Source of the DNA: Apus apus
Taxonomy: Eukaryota; Chordata; Aves; Apodiformes; Apodidae
Direction of reading: 5' to 3'
NCBI RefSeq assembly: GCF_020740795.1
Contig: NC_067282.1
Coordinates: 169,290,274-169,354,273 of the forward strand
Length of the DNA: 64,000 nucleotides
A program made the translations under genes and the position numbers. Within the stretch, counting starts at the first letter, position 1. The number at the start of each line of letters is the position of its first letter. Shown in pieces: positions 16,131-28,500 of the stretch. The notes beneath the pieces are model-generated. The model did not search any database and was not told the origin of the DNA. It saw only the letters and a list, made by a program, of their open reading frames with translations.

Positions 16131-17439
16131 ACGGGAGAGCCCAGCGGGAGGGAAAAGCCTACAGAAGACACAGAAAGGGGGAGAAGGAAGGTGGCAAGCG
16201 TGCCAGGAGTTGCACAGCTGCTTCAGAAATACTCAGGCTAAGAGCCGACTGCTCCAGAAATCTTTGTGTAGCTCTGGAATATAGAGGATATCGCCTTCTT
16301 TGGTAAGACCTCCTTCTCTTCTCTTCTAGACAGGAGCCAAGGCCCAGGGATGTGTGGCAACGTCTGTGTGCTTCTCTCTAGTTTCCAAGGAAAAGCAAAG
16401 AACCTTCCTCTAGCTACTTGCTACTACCAGAATCTGAGCAGAGTTAAGGCCCGTGAAGCAAGTCCACACGTGATGTAAAATAAACCAGCCTGCAAGAGAA
16501 CGCCGTGTTTCACACATTTGTCTTTGGAAGACAAAATGCAAAATTAGGTTACTGGGGTGGCAACAAACTAGTTTCCGCCACCATTTTATGGTTAATCTGT
16601 GACCAAGTTTCTTTGCTCATGGGTAAATAACTGTGCTCTGTTGGTCATCTTGGCCCTGGTGCTGCAGTACAGCAGAGAGGTTATCACACTGCATGCTGAC
16701 AAGTTATGCCTCTGGTTCCAAGTTGTCTGCAAGTAACACCCATAATTAAAAAAATATATATAAGAAGACAGGAGAAGGGAAGATTCCAGACATTTCCATT
16801 TTGTTTACTCTGTGAACCTGAGATGAGAAAGCTACTAAAATTAACTGACACCACTTTGTCCTGCTTAGGTGTGTGCACTTCTGTCAGCAGTTCGTGTCTT
16901 CATCAAAACGAGGTGGCTTAGCAGGGCTCCTGATTTCCACTCTTTTCCTGCGTAGGTGAATATATCATCAAAATGTTTCCTTATTCTTACAGGAAGGCAG
17001 TCATCTTCACACAGTACTCCAAACAGCAGCAGAGGTCAGACTACTCTTAAACCCATGCTAATTACCAGATGTGCCAGGCCTGAAAAGCACATGACATTAC
17101 TTTTCATTACTGCTTCACTTCTGGACAGAGAGCGTGCCTGGCTGCTGGGCTGAATGAAGCCAGAGGCCCATGCTGACATCGTTTTGTACTGTATTTCTGA
17201 ACAAACCCGCCAGCTCTCTCTGAACTGCAGGTGACTGGGGGGTGATGCCCGTGTGGCTCCTAGGCAGTTACATGCAGGAGGCTGTGCTGACCAAGGAAAT
17301 CTAACTTCTCAGTTTCAAGAGGAGGTAAGTCTGATGGGGTCGCTGATTTGTGAGGTTGCTCCATGCCCCAGCTGCATCCTCTGGTCAGCCCAGCTCTGTC
17401 TGTTCCTGCAGGACTGGAGAACTCAGGGAACTCCTCCAG
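16131..17439. other. YEATS4 upstream flank, expected LYZ 3' end
   Basis: About 1.3 kb with no recognised gene. By synteny and by the short spacing between LYZ and GAS41 in chicken, the last two LYZ exons would be expected around here on the minus strand. I looked for the Ala-Trp-X-X-Trp region of the exon 3/4 boundary and for the C-terminal Trp-Ile-Arg-Gly-Cys block and found no convincing match. Confidence 0.45.
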
Positions 17440-17730
17440 GGAGCCGTGGCCAGACCCTGCCTGCAAACTGCTCTCCAGAGCCCTTCATCCCATGACCCTG
17501 CACAGTATATTTGTGTATACTTGTATACATTTGTTCCACATCCTATGTGTTAATGCCCTTTCCTTGTTCCAGTAAGCCTGTTCCAATTTTTATTTCCAAC
17601 CTTCAAGTCTCTCTTCCTTCTTCCCCACTTTTATATTCCCTTGGGAGGGTGGAGGGGAGTAATAGACAGCAATTCTGTCCTCTGGTTTTTGGTTTGCCCT
17701 GACCACTAAACTGAGACATAAAAAAACCTT
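17440..17730 (+). mobile_element. 3' half of an avian ERV-type LTR
   Basis: The sequence reads like the 3' part of a bird LTR. There is 'ttccttgttccagtaagcct', where a functional copy would have an AATAAA-type signal. A 'caagtctctcttccttcttc' tract follows, then 'ggaggggagtaatagacag', and finally a 'tggtttttggttt..ccactaaactgagaca' terminus. The decayed polyadenylation motif and missing 5' part show an old fragment. No internal viral genes are seen. Confidence 0.6.
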
Positions 17731-17987
17731 CCTGCTCTGGAAATATTAAGACAAGCAAAAAGGGGAATGATGTAGTTACTGCTGCAAAGAAATTTCTTCC
17801 TCCCACATTTGCACAGCTGCCCTGCACCTCTACCCACAGCAGGGGGGGTACTGTGGGCCTGAAATCTGTTCTGCTTTGTGTTTTAAATACCGGGCTGTAA
17901 CCAGCCCTAACTCATCTATTTGCAGCTGGAATATGAGAGGGCAGCCCATCACAGTGCCAGCTGGAGAAACTGAGCTCGCTTGAGCAG

Positions 17988-18066
17988 GGAATATTGCACA
18001 CATACTTGGCCCTCCAGCTCCTGCACCACCAGGGGTAGTTTGTCTCCAAGGTCTGGGATTCTGATA
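17988..18066 (-). pseudogene. LYZ: Decayed lysozyme C exon 2 fragment
   Basis: On the minus strand this stretch reads LETNYPWWC, eight residues, then CNIPCS. C-type lysozyme exon 2 ends with LQINSRWWC, eleven residues ending in an RAKNV-like or SRNL-like block, then C-x-I-x-CS, so the pattern and the RAK-Y-V spacing are recognisable. Nine bases are missing between the two Cys blocks. The catalytic Asp in the upstream STDYGI segment is not preserved (SESQT instead). At the exon end the expected AG|GT donor reads AAGCGAG, so no GT is present. Exons 1, 3 and 4 were not found. It lies between CPSF6 and YEATS4 on the same strand, exactly where LYZ sits in human and chicken. It is best read as a relic of a lost LYZ gene. 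A diverged unrelated sequence is unlikely given two conserved Cys motifs in register. Confidence 0.65.
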
Positions 18067-21000
18067 CAGAAAATAAAAAAAAGACTGGGATGCAAGAGCA
18101 GTCACTGCTTGGTTGGCAGAGCACCTAGAGCAAGTGTTACTCTGCTCTCTCCTATTTTATCATTTCACTGTAGTAAAGCAGCAGGAAATGCTGTGATAAT
18201 TCTGCACACAATTCCCAGGGGACGTTAACTACAACTTATTTTACAGTTGAAGTGCTGTGGAGTGGCTTTGGCAAACTGCTTGGGGCACACCTATATAAAT
18301 CCCACAAGACTGTTTGCTGCAGCTTTATTATTTCTTAGTTCTGTTGAGCTAGATAACCACTACATCTGTCTCTCACCTGCCCCAAACCTCCCTGGTTTTC
18401 TGGTGATCTCACATCTTAACTGGTGACTGAAGAGAAGGAAGCAAGAAAGACCAATTACTCTTGTGACGGACAGTGGAACAGTTTGCCAAGGCTATAATGT
18501 ATGAGACTTTAAACAAGATTTGTGAAGGACAAAGACATGCTGAGAACTCCAGCAAAATTTCTCAGTGTCTATGTGTTATTTCAAAGTAACTACCTAGCAG
18601 GAGCAGTAAAATGCACAAACTCCATGACAAGAACATTCCTCTACAGCATTTTAGGAATTACTCCAAACAAGAAGATGAACTGACAGGAATAAAGAATGGC
18701 ATAAGGCTTTTAGCCAGACATCTTTTCCTGCAGAACTGAAGCAACTCCTGTTCCAGGGGTATCCGCAGAATGGGGAAAAAAAATTTAAAACTGAAGAATT
18801 AAATGGCTGATAAAGACAACGTAAAAATAGGGTAGTACTTGTCAGAGATATATACTTAGAATTAATAGAGGACAGCAAAGATCTCATACAGGAAAAACTG
18901 AACAATCTAGAAAATGGCACAGCAGGAACAGAGCAGGATTAAAAAACATCAAAAACTTCTCTATTGGAAATACCTGATGAGACTTAAGTACCCCAGCCAA
19001 TCATAGGATGTACATGAGGCTGCAGCAGGGAAGGTAATTTCAGCAAATGAACTAAATGCTAATTCCACCATATAACCCTGATAAGTCAATCCAAGATTTA
19101 ATTCCAGAATTGTGGTTTCAATTTGCCAGGTTTTTTTCAAGTCAAAAAGAGGTGGAAACATGTTTATCCTTCCTAAGGGAATTACATACAAGCTCACAGA
19201 ACTTAACCCTGCAGAAGTGTCATATAAGACTTCCTTCAAACTTCTTCCAGTCCTGGAAATGACAAACCTGAGTGGAGGAACAGGCCATCTACTCCAGGGA
19301 TCAGATGCAGCAGGAGGCAGGACAAACCTGGCTCCAGCAATGAATGCTATACCACCATCTCTCTTGCTAGTCCTGATGGCTGTAACAGACTATTAATTTA
19401 ATTTGGTGGTAATGCTGTTTTGGTTTTGGCAACTTACCAGTTTTCTAAATAAAGACTTGAATTTATAGAAACTCTCCCTTCTTCTTCGGTAAGACACCCA
19501 AGCCATTCACAGTTAAAATCTGAGCTAGTTATGTCTGTAATTATAAAAAAATGCCAAAGGAGATTATAATTTAGAGGTTAACAGAATATTTCTAAATTAA
19601 TTATGAGTAAAAGGCATAAAATTCCTTTAAAAAATAATAAATAACTGAATGGAAGTCAGAGGATAACTTCACGTTAGGAGGACACAGTAGGGACCCCAAA
19701 TGACAGAAAAAAAAAAAAAACAACAGGTTATTTTTCTGAAGTGTCATACTGTTACCACTGTGAAAGAAACACCAAGAAAATATTCCTAGACTCCAGCCGT
19801 GATGGAAGCCAACAGCAGATACCTGAATCATTATGGAGAAGTTATACTTACACAGAGAAGCTCAAAATATAGCTTTTCTTCTAGAGAAAAAGGCTAATCA
19901 CTCATCTGTTTTTATAGCTACTAATAAAACATTGGCCTTCTCTCACTCTTTTCATTCCAAGTACTTAATTTTTTTCAAAAAAGAATCCACCACACAATGT
20001 AGACACTATTTCTAACAGTTTCTGCTGCAGGGTTCTGTTGGCCGTTCTACACCACTCACTGTTCACCATTTTAATTCCCCTTACACTATGGTTCTTCAAG
20101 AAAATGGGGGCTGTGGACCTACATCTTGCAAAGATTCCAGGCTAAATGATTTAGGAAAGCGAGAACTGCAGTTTTAGTTATGTATAGGCACCAATTAACT
20201 TTTTGAGGTGGGAGCCCAAGTCCTTTACAGCTTGATCCATGAATAAGGATTCTGTTTGGGATGAATGGTCCATTTCCATCTGCTCCCACCAGTGTGGAGC
20301 CCTAAAACATCCAGGCAGAGCCAGGTATGAAGTGAAGCACAGTCTGCAGATTGTAAAAGGTGGTGAGAGTAGCTGCCTGTCTGTCAAAAAAGTAGATGGT
20401 TAAACAGGGAGAGGGAATACCAACAAGCTTTAGAAATCAGCTTTAACCATCAGTTTAATAATTCTGAAATACAGGAACTCTGTAGAGCTCCCTGCTCCTT
20501 CAGAGGTGAATGTTGCCTGTTTCACATGGGAACCCACCCATCTTCTGCCAGGTTTTGGAAATGTGTTCAACTACAGCAAACATTTTCTCTGCGTGCATGG
20601 ACACTATCTTCAAGTGTTTTCAGTGTAAAATAAAGGCTTCTGAGCATTGAAGTATTTCTTCCACTGCAATTGTATTATCTAGGAAAACACGCACAGGAAT
20701 TTGAGAGCAGTGCACTCAAAAGGCATTCAAAAGAATATGCAGAATATAAAGCAAGAAACAAGGACTTTTTCATGAGGTTTCAAGGCAAGGAAAAAATACC
20801 ACTTACTTATTTTGTGGAAAAAGAAGCAGAAGCAACTGCCCTCTTAAATTTAGGGCAGTTGAGGATTATCACATCTAGTTCTGCTGACAAAGCTCTAAAC
20901 TCGTACGGAGGTGAGTATGTGGGATAAATGACCAGCCCGTGGGTATCACAGCAATTAAGACAAACAACAGTTGCAGACAGTAACAACTGAGAAGGTTACG

Positions 21001-23169
21001 AATGAAAGAAGCAGAGGAGCGAGAAGTTTCCCATGCCACTAGATGGCAGGAGACCCCTGCACACCACTTGTGTGCTTCTGCACCATTTTGAACATGTCCT
21101 CCCTCCCCCGTGTGACAGAACACCATGGTGCCTGTGCCCGACTTCACCAGTAACATACAGGATAAGGAGAGACAATTACTACTCAGTGAGTGCTAAGTAG
21201 ATTCCAGTGTTTTCCAAAACACGTTCAGCAATATATGTATTTCAAACCACCTGTTTACACTGGGCCATTTCTGTAAAATTGGGAAAATGTGTTTGGGAAG
21301 AAATTAATTCACAAGGTTTACAAGCCTCGCAGCTACTGCAGTCTGATGGGAAGCAGAGTGCTAACAATTTTCTGCAAATTGTTCAGAAATTATGGATAAA
21401 CTGGTTCAGATAATCAAAAAGGACAGCAATCTTCTACATGCAGCAGAGACCTGTTTTTTTACAAATAAAAACAGTCTACAGTTGTTTTCACACCATGAAT
21501 CCAGGAGCAGAAAAACAGCAGAGTAAGAAAGGCAGAAAGCTTTTTATTAGTTCCTTGAACATCACATACTTTGTGTCTCAGTATTAAAATGAGCTGACCA
21601 GCATCTTGCTGTTTTCTATATTAAAAAACTATGTTACATAAATGAAAGTTTCTTCTGACTCACTTCCAGCTCAAACTTCACCACCAAAAAACCAACCTGC
21701 TTCACTTACCACCAATCCTTCTCTCTCCCTCAGCCCACAGTGTGGCATCTCACCACTTGCAACATCCTTGAAAATAGGTGTGCTGCCCTCCCCTAGCTGC
21801 CACTCCAAATGGCTTCTGTACCTTTCACAAACCCCTGCTCTCACCTCCAGACAAAGAAAGGAAATATATTCCCACCTCAATCTCCCTTTGGCCTTTCTGT
21901 TGCCTCTCTAAAGGCTCTCCTGCACACCTCTCAACAAGGGACTTCGCTTGGATGTAGAGCAGGCTTATTGTCTCTGCACTTCCAGCTATTTACTCACATT
22001 TTCAGAAGTAGTCCCTTCCTTTTTTATCATCTAGGAAGTAAAATAGATAAAAACGTGACTGATGCATTTTCTTCCTCTTGCAGTCCCAGTTAATCTGTAC
22101 ATCTCTTACACAACAAACTCTCCTGAGCAGCAGCAGCCTTATCTGCTCTCATAGAGCATGAATGAGTATCAACTCCTTATAGTCTTCACTATGTTTGGAG
22201 TCATCTCTGTTGTTAACCAAGAGGCATTCAGAAAGTCAAGCAGTTTCATGCTTCAGTTACTTCACAATATGCCAAACCCCATCAGAGGTGTTGAGTGTGC
22301 AGACTACATTCCTTAAACAAATATGATATGCTACAGGTGGTTACATTTGGAAAAATGCACAGGTTAACCTGGTAAATGTCCTTCCTCAGTTAACTACTTT
22401 ATTTGTGAGAGTGTTATACTACAGCTATTCAAGAAGACTCAAGCAATTCCCAATACAAAACCTAAGTTCTGGCCCCAAAATTATTAAATCAGTGTTTCCT
22501 TGCCTGGAACATAATTATTTGCTATTGTCTGGCATTTCAGGGTAAACTGGGTATGAAAACACTCAGGTGCCTGCATCAAATTTTCCTGTAATTTTTGTAA
22601 AAAAAGGTATCTCTGTGATCATAAGCTACACATCCACCTGTCTTGCTTTCTCAACCTACACCAGACGAACTTACCTTTCACAGCTTCATAGACTTGCTGA
22701 CTTTGGCATTTGATTTGCTTTCTGCTGCTTCCCTCTTATGCAACTTACCATGTCCCCTAGACCAGCTGCAATATAATAGAAGTTTGAGAGATGAACCAGA
22801 GGAGAATTTAAAAAGTAGAGAACAGCACCAAGTACTCTGAGCAGCTCTTCCTGCTCCAAACATTAACAGGCATCAAAAAGGACTTCTGACTGCTTACTCA
22901 AGGTCTGCTTTCTAGCAGGTGCTTAGATGTTTTTAACTTCCACAGACAAATTTCAAAAACTAAAGCCTCTCCTCAATCAGCAACACTTGTCTGATCAACA
23001 GGAAATAAAGCAAGATGCCGGCTTTGCAACAGGAAAAGTTCAGTTGTGCCTTCAGTGCAGCTGGTTCAGGATGGGTGCAGCAGCAGAAGTGAAGACTTTC
23101 TCTTTGCATAGACATCCTGGGGACTTCACTGTTCCACTGCCTGGGCTGCAAAACCCGAAGCAGCACATA
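18067..23169. other. Intergenic, no intact gene seen
   Basis: About 5.1 kb between the LYZ relic and the next CR1. LYZ exon 1 should be on the minus strand here. A CEL tripeptide in a weakly lysozyme-like context occurs on the minus strand near 19170-19200, but the surrounding residues do not support it. ORFs of 60-94 codons are scattered on both strands and look random. No RNA gene was recognised. Confidence 0.45.
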
Positions 23170-23335
23170 GGCACAGGAACTGCCCGGGCAGGTTGTGGAG
23201 GCCCCTTTTCTGGATATTCAAAACCCCCCTGGATGCAGTCCTGTGCAATGTGTTCTAGGCAATCCTGCTTTAGAAGCGGAGTTGCACTAGCTATCTCTAG
23301 AGGTCCCTTCCAATTCTGACAATTCTGTGAAAGCC
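23170..23335 (+). mobile_element. CR1 LINE 3' end
   Basis: A typical CR1 tail. Its blocks are 'ggcaggttgtggaggcccc', 'aaacccccctggatgcagtc', 'gcaatgtgttctaggcaa', 'tctagaggtcccttccaatt' and a terminal 'caattctgtgaaa'. It is 5'-truncated and non-coding; the 130-codon ORF that runs into it is not a gene. Confidence 0.85.
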
Positions 23336-25555
23336 AGAGCTACCTCACAGGACCAGTTCCTGCACTTCAGAGATCTCCTTTCCACTGCAGCTGCTGCAAA
23401 AACACACGGTGCACTGAAATGACTATCTTAGGCTCCCCTGCTAAATCTCACAAATGCATTTCACCTTCCTGTCCTCCCAAAAACTGCCAGTCAGTTTTAA
23501 GGGCCACACAATGATGTTACTCAGCCAAGTACAGCTGTGCTAAGGAACAGGTTTATCCTACTGTGGGCAGTTTGGGCATTTTCTTTTTCTTCTTTGCAGC
23601 CTTTAGAGAATAGGGCAGATGGGAAGGGTTAGCTCTCTTTTCTGAGGCCAGTCAGCCTGCAGCAAGAGGTGGCAGAAAAGTCTTCTGCACCAATTTCCAC
23701 ATTGTGACACTGCAGGAACAAGCAAGGACACTAACCTTTTGCTGAAGCCTGGATTGCAGCAGGATCTCTCCCTCCAACTCACTTCAGGCTCTGGGACTTT
23801 CAATTTGCAGGCACTATGGAGAAGACACTGAAAAAGGCTGGAGGCAATGTTCTTGCAAGTAGAATTGAACAAGAAACGGTTTTCCTAATAAGTATTATTA
23901 AATTACGTCCTTGTCTCCAACTCAAGGGATGGTTATTTTGCCCAGAGAGCTTACACAGAAGAAAGAGTACTTACCTTCCCTTCTCTTCTGATGCAGTTTC
24001 AAATCATACCTTGGTGATCTGTCATCCTGGTTAGCTGACCTGTGCTTGACCACTTCCACAATTAATTCATCCATGTGCTACTGAATCCCCACTGTGTTTA
24101 TCTTACACGGCTTTGGGGACAGGACGCTTTACAGTTCTCTCCCATTCAGCAAAGGAAACTGCTGAACACTCTAACCTGGAGGTAAACTGCAAAAAATACT
24201 TGAAAAATCAAGATTTTTCCCCCATGCTCTCTACCCAGAAGGAAGTCTAGAATCCCCTGATCCCCACCAGCCACAGCCCAATACTCCCATTTCTGTCCAA
24301 ACCTTCACTTGGTCAGTGAAGCCAGGCTACGACAAACACTCGTGTCATTAAAATCTCAGATTAACAGTGAAATTCAGACATGGTGCATTAAATGATCAGT
24401 GGCCAAGTTAGCTTCGCTGCCCTGTTGCTTGCCATTTTCAACAAGCCCTTTAGAGCAAGTGAATGTTATTTTTGTTATTACAGGTTTAGAGCACTAGCTA
24501 AAGAAATTCAGGTTTTTAATGAGCATTTTGTTTCCTCTATAGAGACCTGTACAATTAACACACCTTCAATTCATTAAAAAAATCAGGTGTAAGTAAAATG
24601 ATGAATGTTGGGATTTTCCAAGCCAATCAGATTACATTTCAGACTTCTTTTTGATGCTATATTAGAAAAAATATTTTTCCCAAATGAAAACCAGCATTCT
24701 CACATAATCCTTCCACTGCCAAATGCTGTAGGCTCATCACAGACAAAAGCTGGAGCTAACAACACTGCAAAATGGTACCAGTAATCTAGGATGGTACAAC
24801 AGATATAGCTCATCTTGTGCTACAGAAAATTAATTTCAACAAATATAATGAATTATGAGAAGTTCACCACTAGTATGGTACTGTATGGCAATGCTAATAA
24901 CTTCTGATATGTTAACATACAGATGTGTGGTTTATATAAGTGTTCTGATGTAGCAGCAGAATAAAACATTCGCCCATTAAATTCCAGTGCCAGAAGTAGT
25001 TTTACATCATTACAGGATGGATAATGTCATTGCTAACAGACCAGTTGTCTGCATGAGATGAGCTGACAACAATCCAACCAGCCATACAGCTGTTTTAACA
25101 CTGCTGTCTTAACACACACGCTTAATAAGTATTAACATTTGCCAAATTTAGTCAACTAAAGAGGCCAGATAAAAATAAAAAGCTTTACCATCACTGGTTT
25201 AACGCCTCCTGTATAGAAAGCCCACAGCTTCAAACATTTGCACACTCACATTTGATTCTGAACATGTACTTTTAAGAGACTGAAATGACTTTGCACAGCT
25301 GGCTTGTTTTTTTTTCTTTCAGCTAACACGTTACATGAGTCACTGCATTTTGCAGAAGAATTACTAACAAAAAAAAAGGTTGGCTTAAAAAAAAAAGTCT
25401 GCACTTCTCACTGATTTTTAACTCTGCAAAAAGTCTTTGCAAGTTAAATGTCTGGAAAAAACCTCCAAGTTTTAATGTCTGAAACAATTTGAAGGCTGAC
25501 AATAACAAGCACTGCGAAGGTATTAGACAAGCTGAAATGAAGACAGACAACAGTA
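23336..25555. other. Intergenic spacer past the CPSF6 3' end
   Basis: About 2.2 kb of AT-rich DNA with short random ORFs and no recognised repeat or gene. It lies immediately downstream of the CPSF6 poly(A) site in the direction of transcription. Confidence 0.5.
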
Positions 25556-25575
25556 TTTTTAATATAAAAATGGTC

Positions 25576-25581
25576 TTTATT
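25576..25581 (-). terminator. Candidate distal CPSF6 poly(A) signal AATAAA
   Basis: AATAAA on the minus strand is followed, about 25-40 bases further on, by the GU-rich tract 'tactgttgtctgtctt'. This pairing is stronger than at most of the many AATAAA matches in the AT-rich stretch above it. It would close a 3' region of about 12.7 kb after the CPSF6 stop. Nearer alternatives exist, for example at 36868-36873. Confidence 0.5.
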
Positions 25582-28500
25582 TCTTCAATACAAGGTAAAC
25601 TACTATTGCAGTTTAAGACCAACACAAAAGTTGGACAGCAAATTGCTTAACAGTCTCCTAAAGGCTGAAAAAAAGAGAAACCCATGAAAGCTAAGAGTTA
25701 TGTCATATTTCAAGTATAACATCTAAAAAAGATGAAATGATCCCTACACTTATAGATTAACTAAGTACCTCTGCTGAAAACGTATTAAAATCCACATTTG
25801 CTAGGATTCCATCTTACCTTGTTGAGAAATATAGGTCTCCAGAAACTCAAGTATTCAACAGACTCTCTGGCCTGCTGGTATCAGGAAACTGCTTACTATT
25901 ATATATATATATAAAATCCTTTGGAGTCAGACATTCTGACAGGCATCCATTTCCTTACATTTTGCATTGCAATTATGCATTCCAACTTAGACAAGCCCCC
26001 CTCCTGTACTTCAAAACCATTTCTTGAATAGTATATTCATACATCCTTGTGCAAAATGGGAATTGGGAAATGGAATGGTACAGGAAGACAATACAGCCTT
26101 TTGTTTAGAAAGTCAGCAGTGCTGGTAATCATCATCAAAAGGTTAAGGTTACCAAACAGGAATGTATTTCACCTTTAAAACACCTGGCTTGCTTTTTTTT
26201 TTCCTCTCCCTTTTTTATTTATTTTAAAAATGGACACCTGCAGCAGTAAGGAAACTGAACTTGCAATCACTCGTATTTATAAAAGCACACACATTCCTCA
26301 TTTTCTTACATCTGAAGATCAAAGGAATGTCTGTTCATAATGTAATAATAATATGCACAGTTTAAAATATTTTCTATTACAAAATACAGTATACAAGAGG
26401 GTGAGGCTAAAGTCTATTACTTGAATATACTCCAAAATGTTAGCACTGAATCATGTAAAAAAATCACATCACATTGTATGGATAGATGGGAATTTTTACA
26501 ACTTAAATGCTCTATTTCATTTGGATCAAAGGTATAGGGTTTACTATTTTCAAAAGACTTGGGTAAAACTAGTGTTCTCCCAAAGAAGCTTTAAAGGATT
26601 TAAACACAGGCATAGGTCATACCAGAACCTAGAACCCACTGCAGTAAGTGAGGTTATAAAAAGGACTCAAGAACTAACAACTGCATAATACACAAATAGG
26701 ATGAGATGCTTCATCATATTTTGTCCAACATGGGGGAAACAAAAAAAAAAATAATCCCATGAGAACATCAAATTGAGGAACTTCTATGCTCCAAATTGCT
26801 GCTTAGCAATTCATCCTCTAAAGTGACAATAAAGCTAGAAATACATAGCATGTCAGATCTTAATTTCAGGGGGAAGGGAACAACAACAAGAGTGAAAAGC
26901 CACCTCAACACCCTCACCCACTCAAGCCTGTCTGCAATATTAATTGCAAGGCATTGCAGTGAACAGTTTCAAGAGATGGCATTTCTGGATAAACATCACA
27001 ACTAATTAGCATGCTGCAACCATTATGTTTAAAGACCTGTGCAGTCAATCACCAAAATAAATTAAGTCCTAAACAAATCCATGTTGCTTCTTTCCTACAT
27101 CAAAATACTTGCTCTGGAAATAATCCAACTTTCTTTAAGTACATACACGCTGACCTGCACTTCTTTCTTTAAGATCTTGAAGGATTTATATTTCAATGCA
27201 GAAGCAATTTAGTGTCTTGGATCTCTGAAGAGTACCAGTCTAAAACATGCATGTTTTACATTTGCATCTACATGACTAGCAGTATCTTAATGAGCATTAT
27301 ATTAGGAAATTTAAGGCTGTATCTCAGTGTACATGAAAATCAATAACTTCAAGAGGCTATATATAAAATTCTATAAATAGAAATAAGATCAAAGCCTGTT
27401 TAACCTGTACACAGAGAGCAAGTGGATAAGAAAAAGAAATGAGGAATTAAGTATTTCTATAAAGAATGTAATGTATTTTTACTAGAAACACAGATGACAA
27501 GTATGTACAACATTTAAATCTCCAGTTATCCACATACAACTAGGAAAACATTTACAAGGATTTGGGTATGCAACTAACCAACTGGATAAAAAAATACGAT
27601 TAGAAAAACTAAGCCTCACCAATTTCAAAGGAACAAAACTAGAAAGCACTCACTCCTTATACAAAAAAAAAATCAAGCTAATGCCTAAATTTTATAAGAT
27701 ACCTTGTTTAGCACAAAACCAATAGCTATCAAAGTGTATAAGCCACATTGTAAATAAAGATTTGAACAAGTTCTGACAAACGTGTTTCAAAATGTTATCA
27801 GAACACTAACATTATTGGCACAGAAAGCAAAAATGAAAGAGGAAAAGAAAGACTGTACAGTTTCCAAAATGCTGTGTTTTTTCTTCTGAAATATTTTTGA
27901 CCTGTCAAAACATACAGTCCAGTAGAAATTTTACTTTAAAAAAAAGAAAACTAACCAAAACCCTTTACTTCTAAAAAACAAACCTTCAGGAAAACACGTC
28001 TGTTGCTAAAGCACCACCACCCCTAAGTCACTACTTGTTAATTTTGTCTTTCAAGATCAAGGACACAGACTTAAAATATTCTTCTCAATATTACTTATAA
28101 AATCAGTATTTGAAAGAAATAACGTATTTCTTCACAGGCTATTTGTCCTTTCATCCGCAAGATTAAATACAATTGGATGAATATCAAAGAGCACAGCAGT
28201 AGCCATCATGGCATCATCACCGGTCAGTAAGTTACCAAACTACTATTTCCCAAGCATGCACAGGAAATTGCCAATAAGGTTTATTAAACCAAGACCTAGT
28301 AAAGATTCCACTACAGATCCAGTTATACATGATGTGCATTAGGCGTATTCCTTTTTGGTGTCTATCAGGGTCTTTGGATTTTTTCTGGTTTTTTTTCATT
28401 TAAAAAATACAACAAATGAAACTCACAGTAACAAGAGAGTATTATCTAAATTGCAACACATTACATTTACCAGCTAAAACTGAGTATTCAGAGAACAAGC

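Noticed and set aside
17140-17230. Possible lysozyme exon 3 relic on the minus strand
   Set aside because: A weak NDVSMGLW-like match only. No Cys in register and no splice signals, so not called.
19150-19240. Possible relic of lysozyme exon 1 (minus strand, CEL tripeptide after a Val-Lys-Phe)
   Set aside because: Right strand and interval, but only three or four residues agree and no signal peptide or splice donor follows. Could be chance.
20670-20927. 85-codon plus ORF, Lys/Glu/Ala-rich
   Set aside because: No homolog or motif recognised and no flanking exon or promoter. Treated as a chance ORF.
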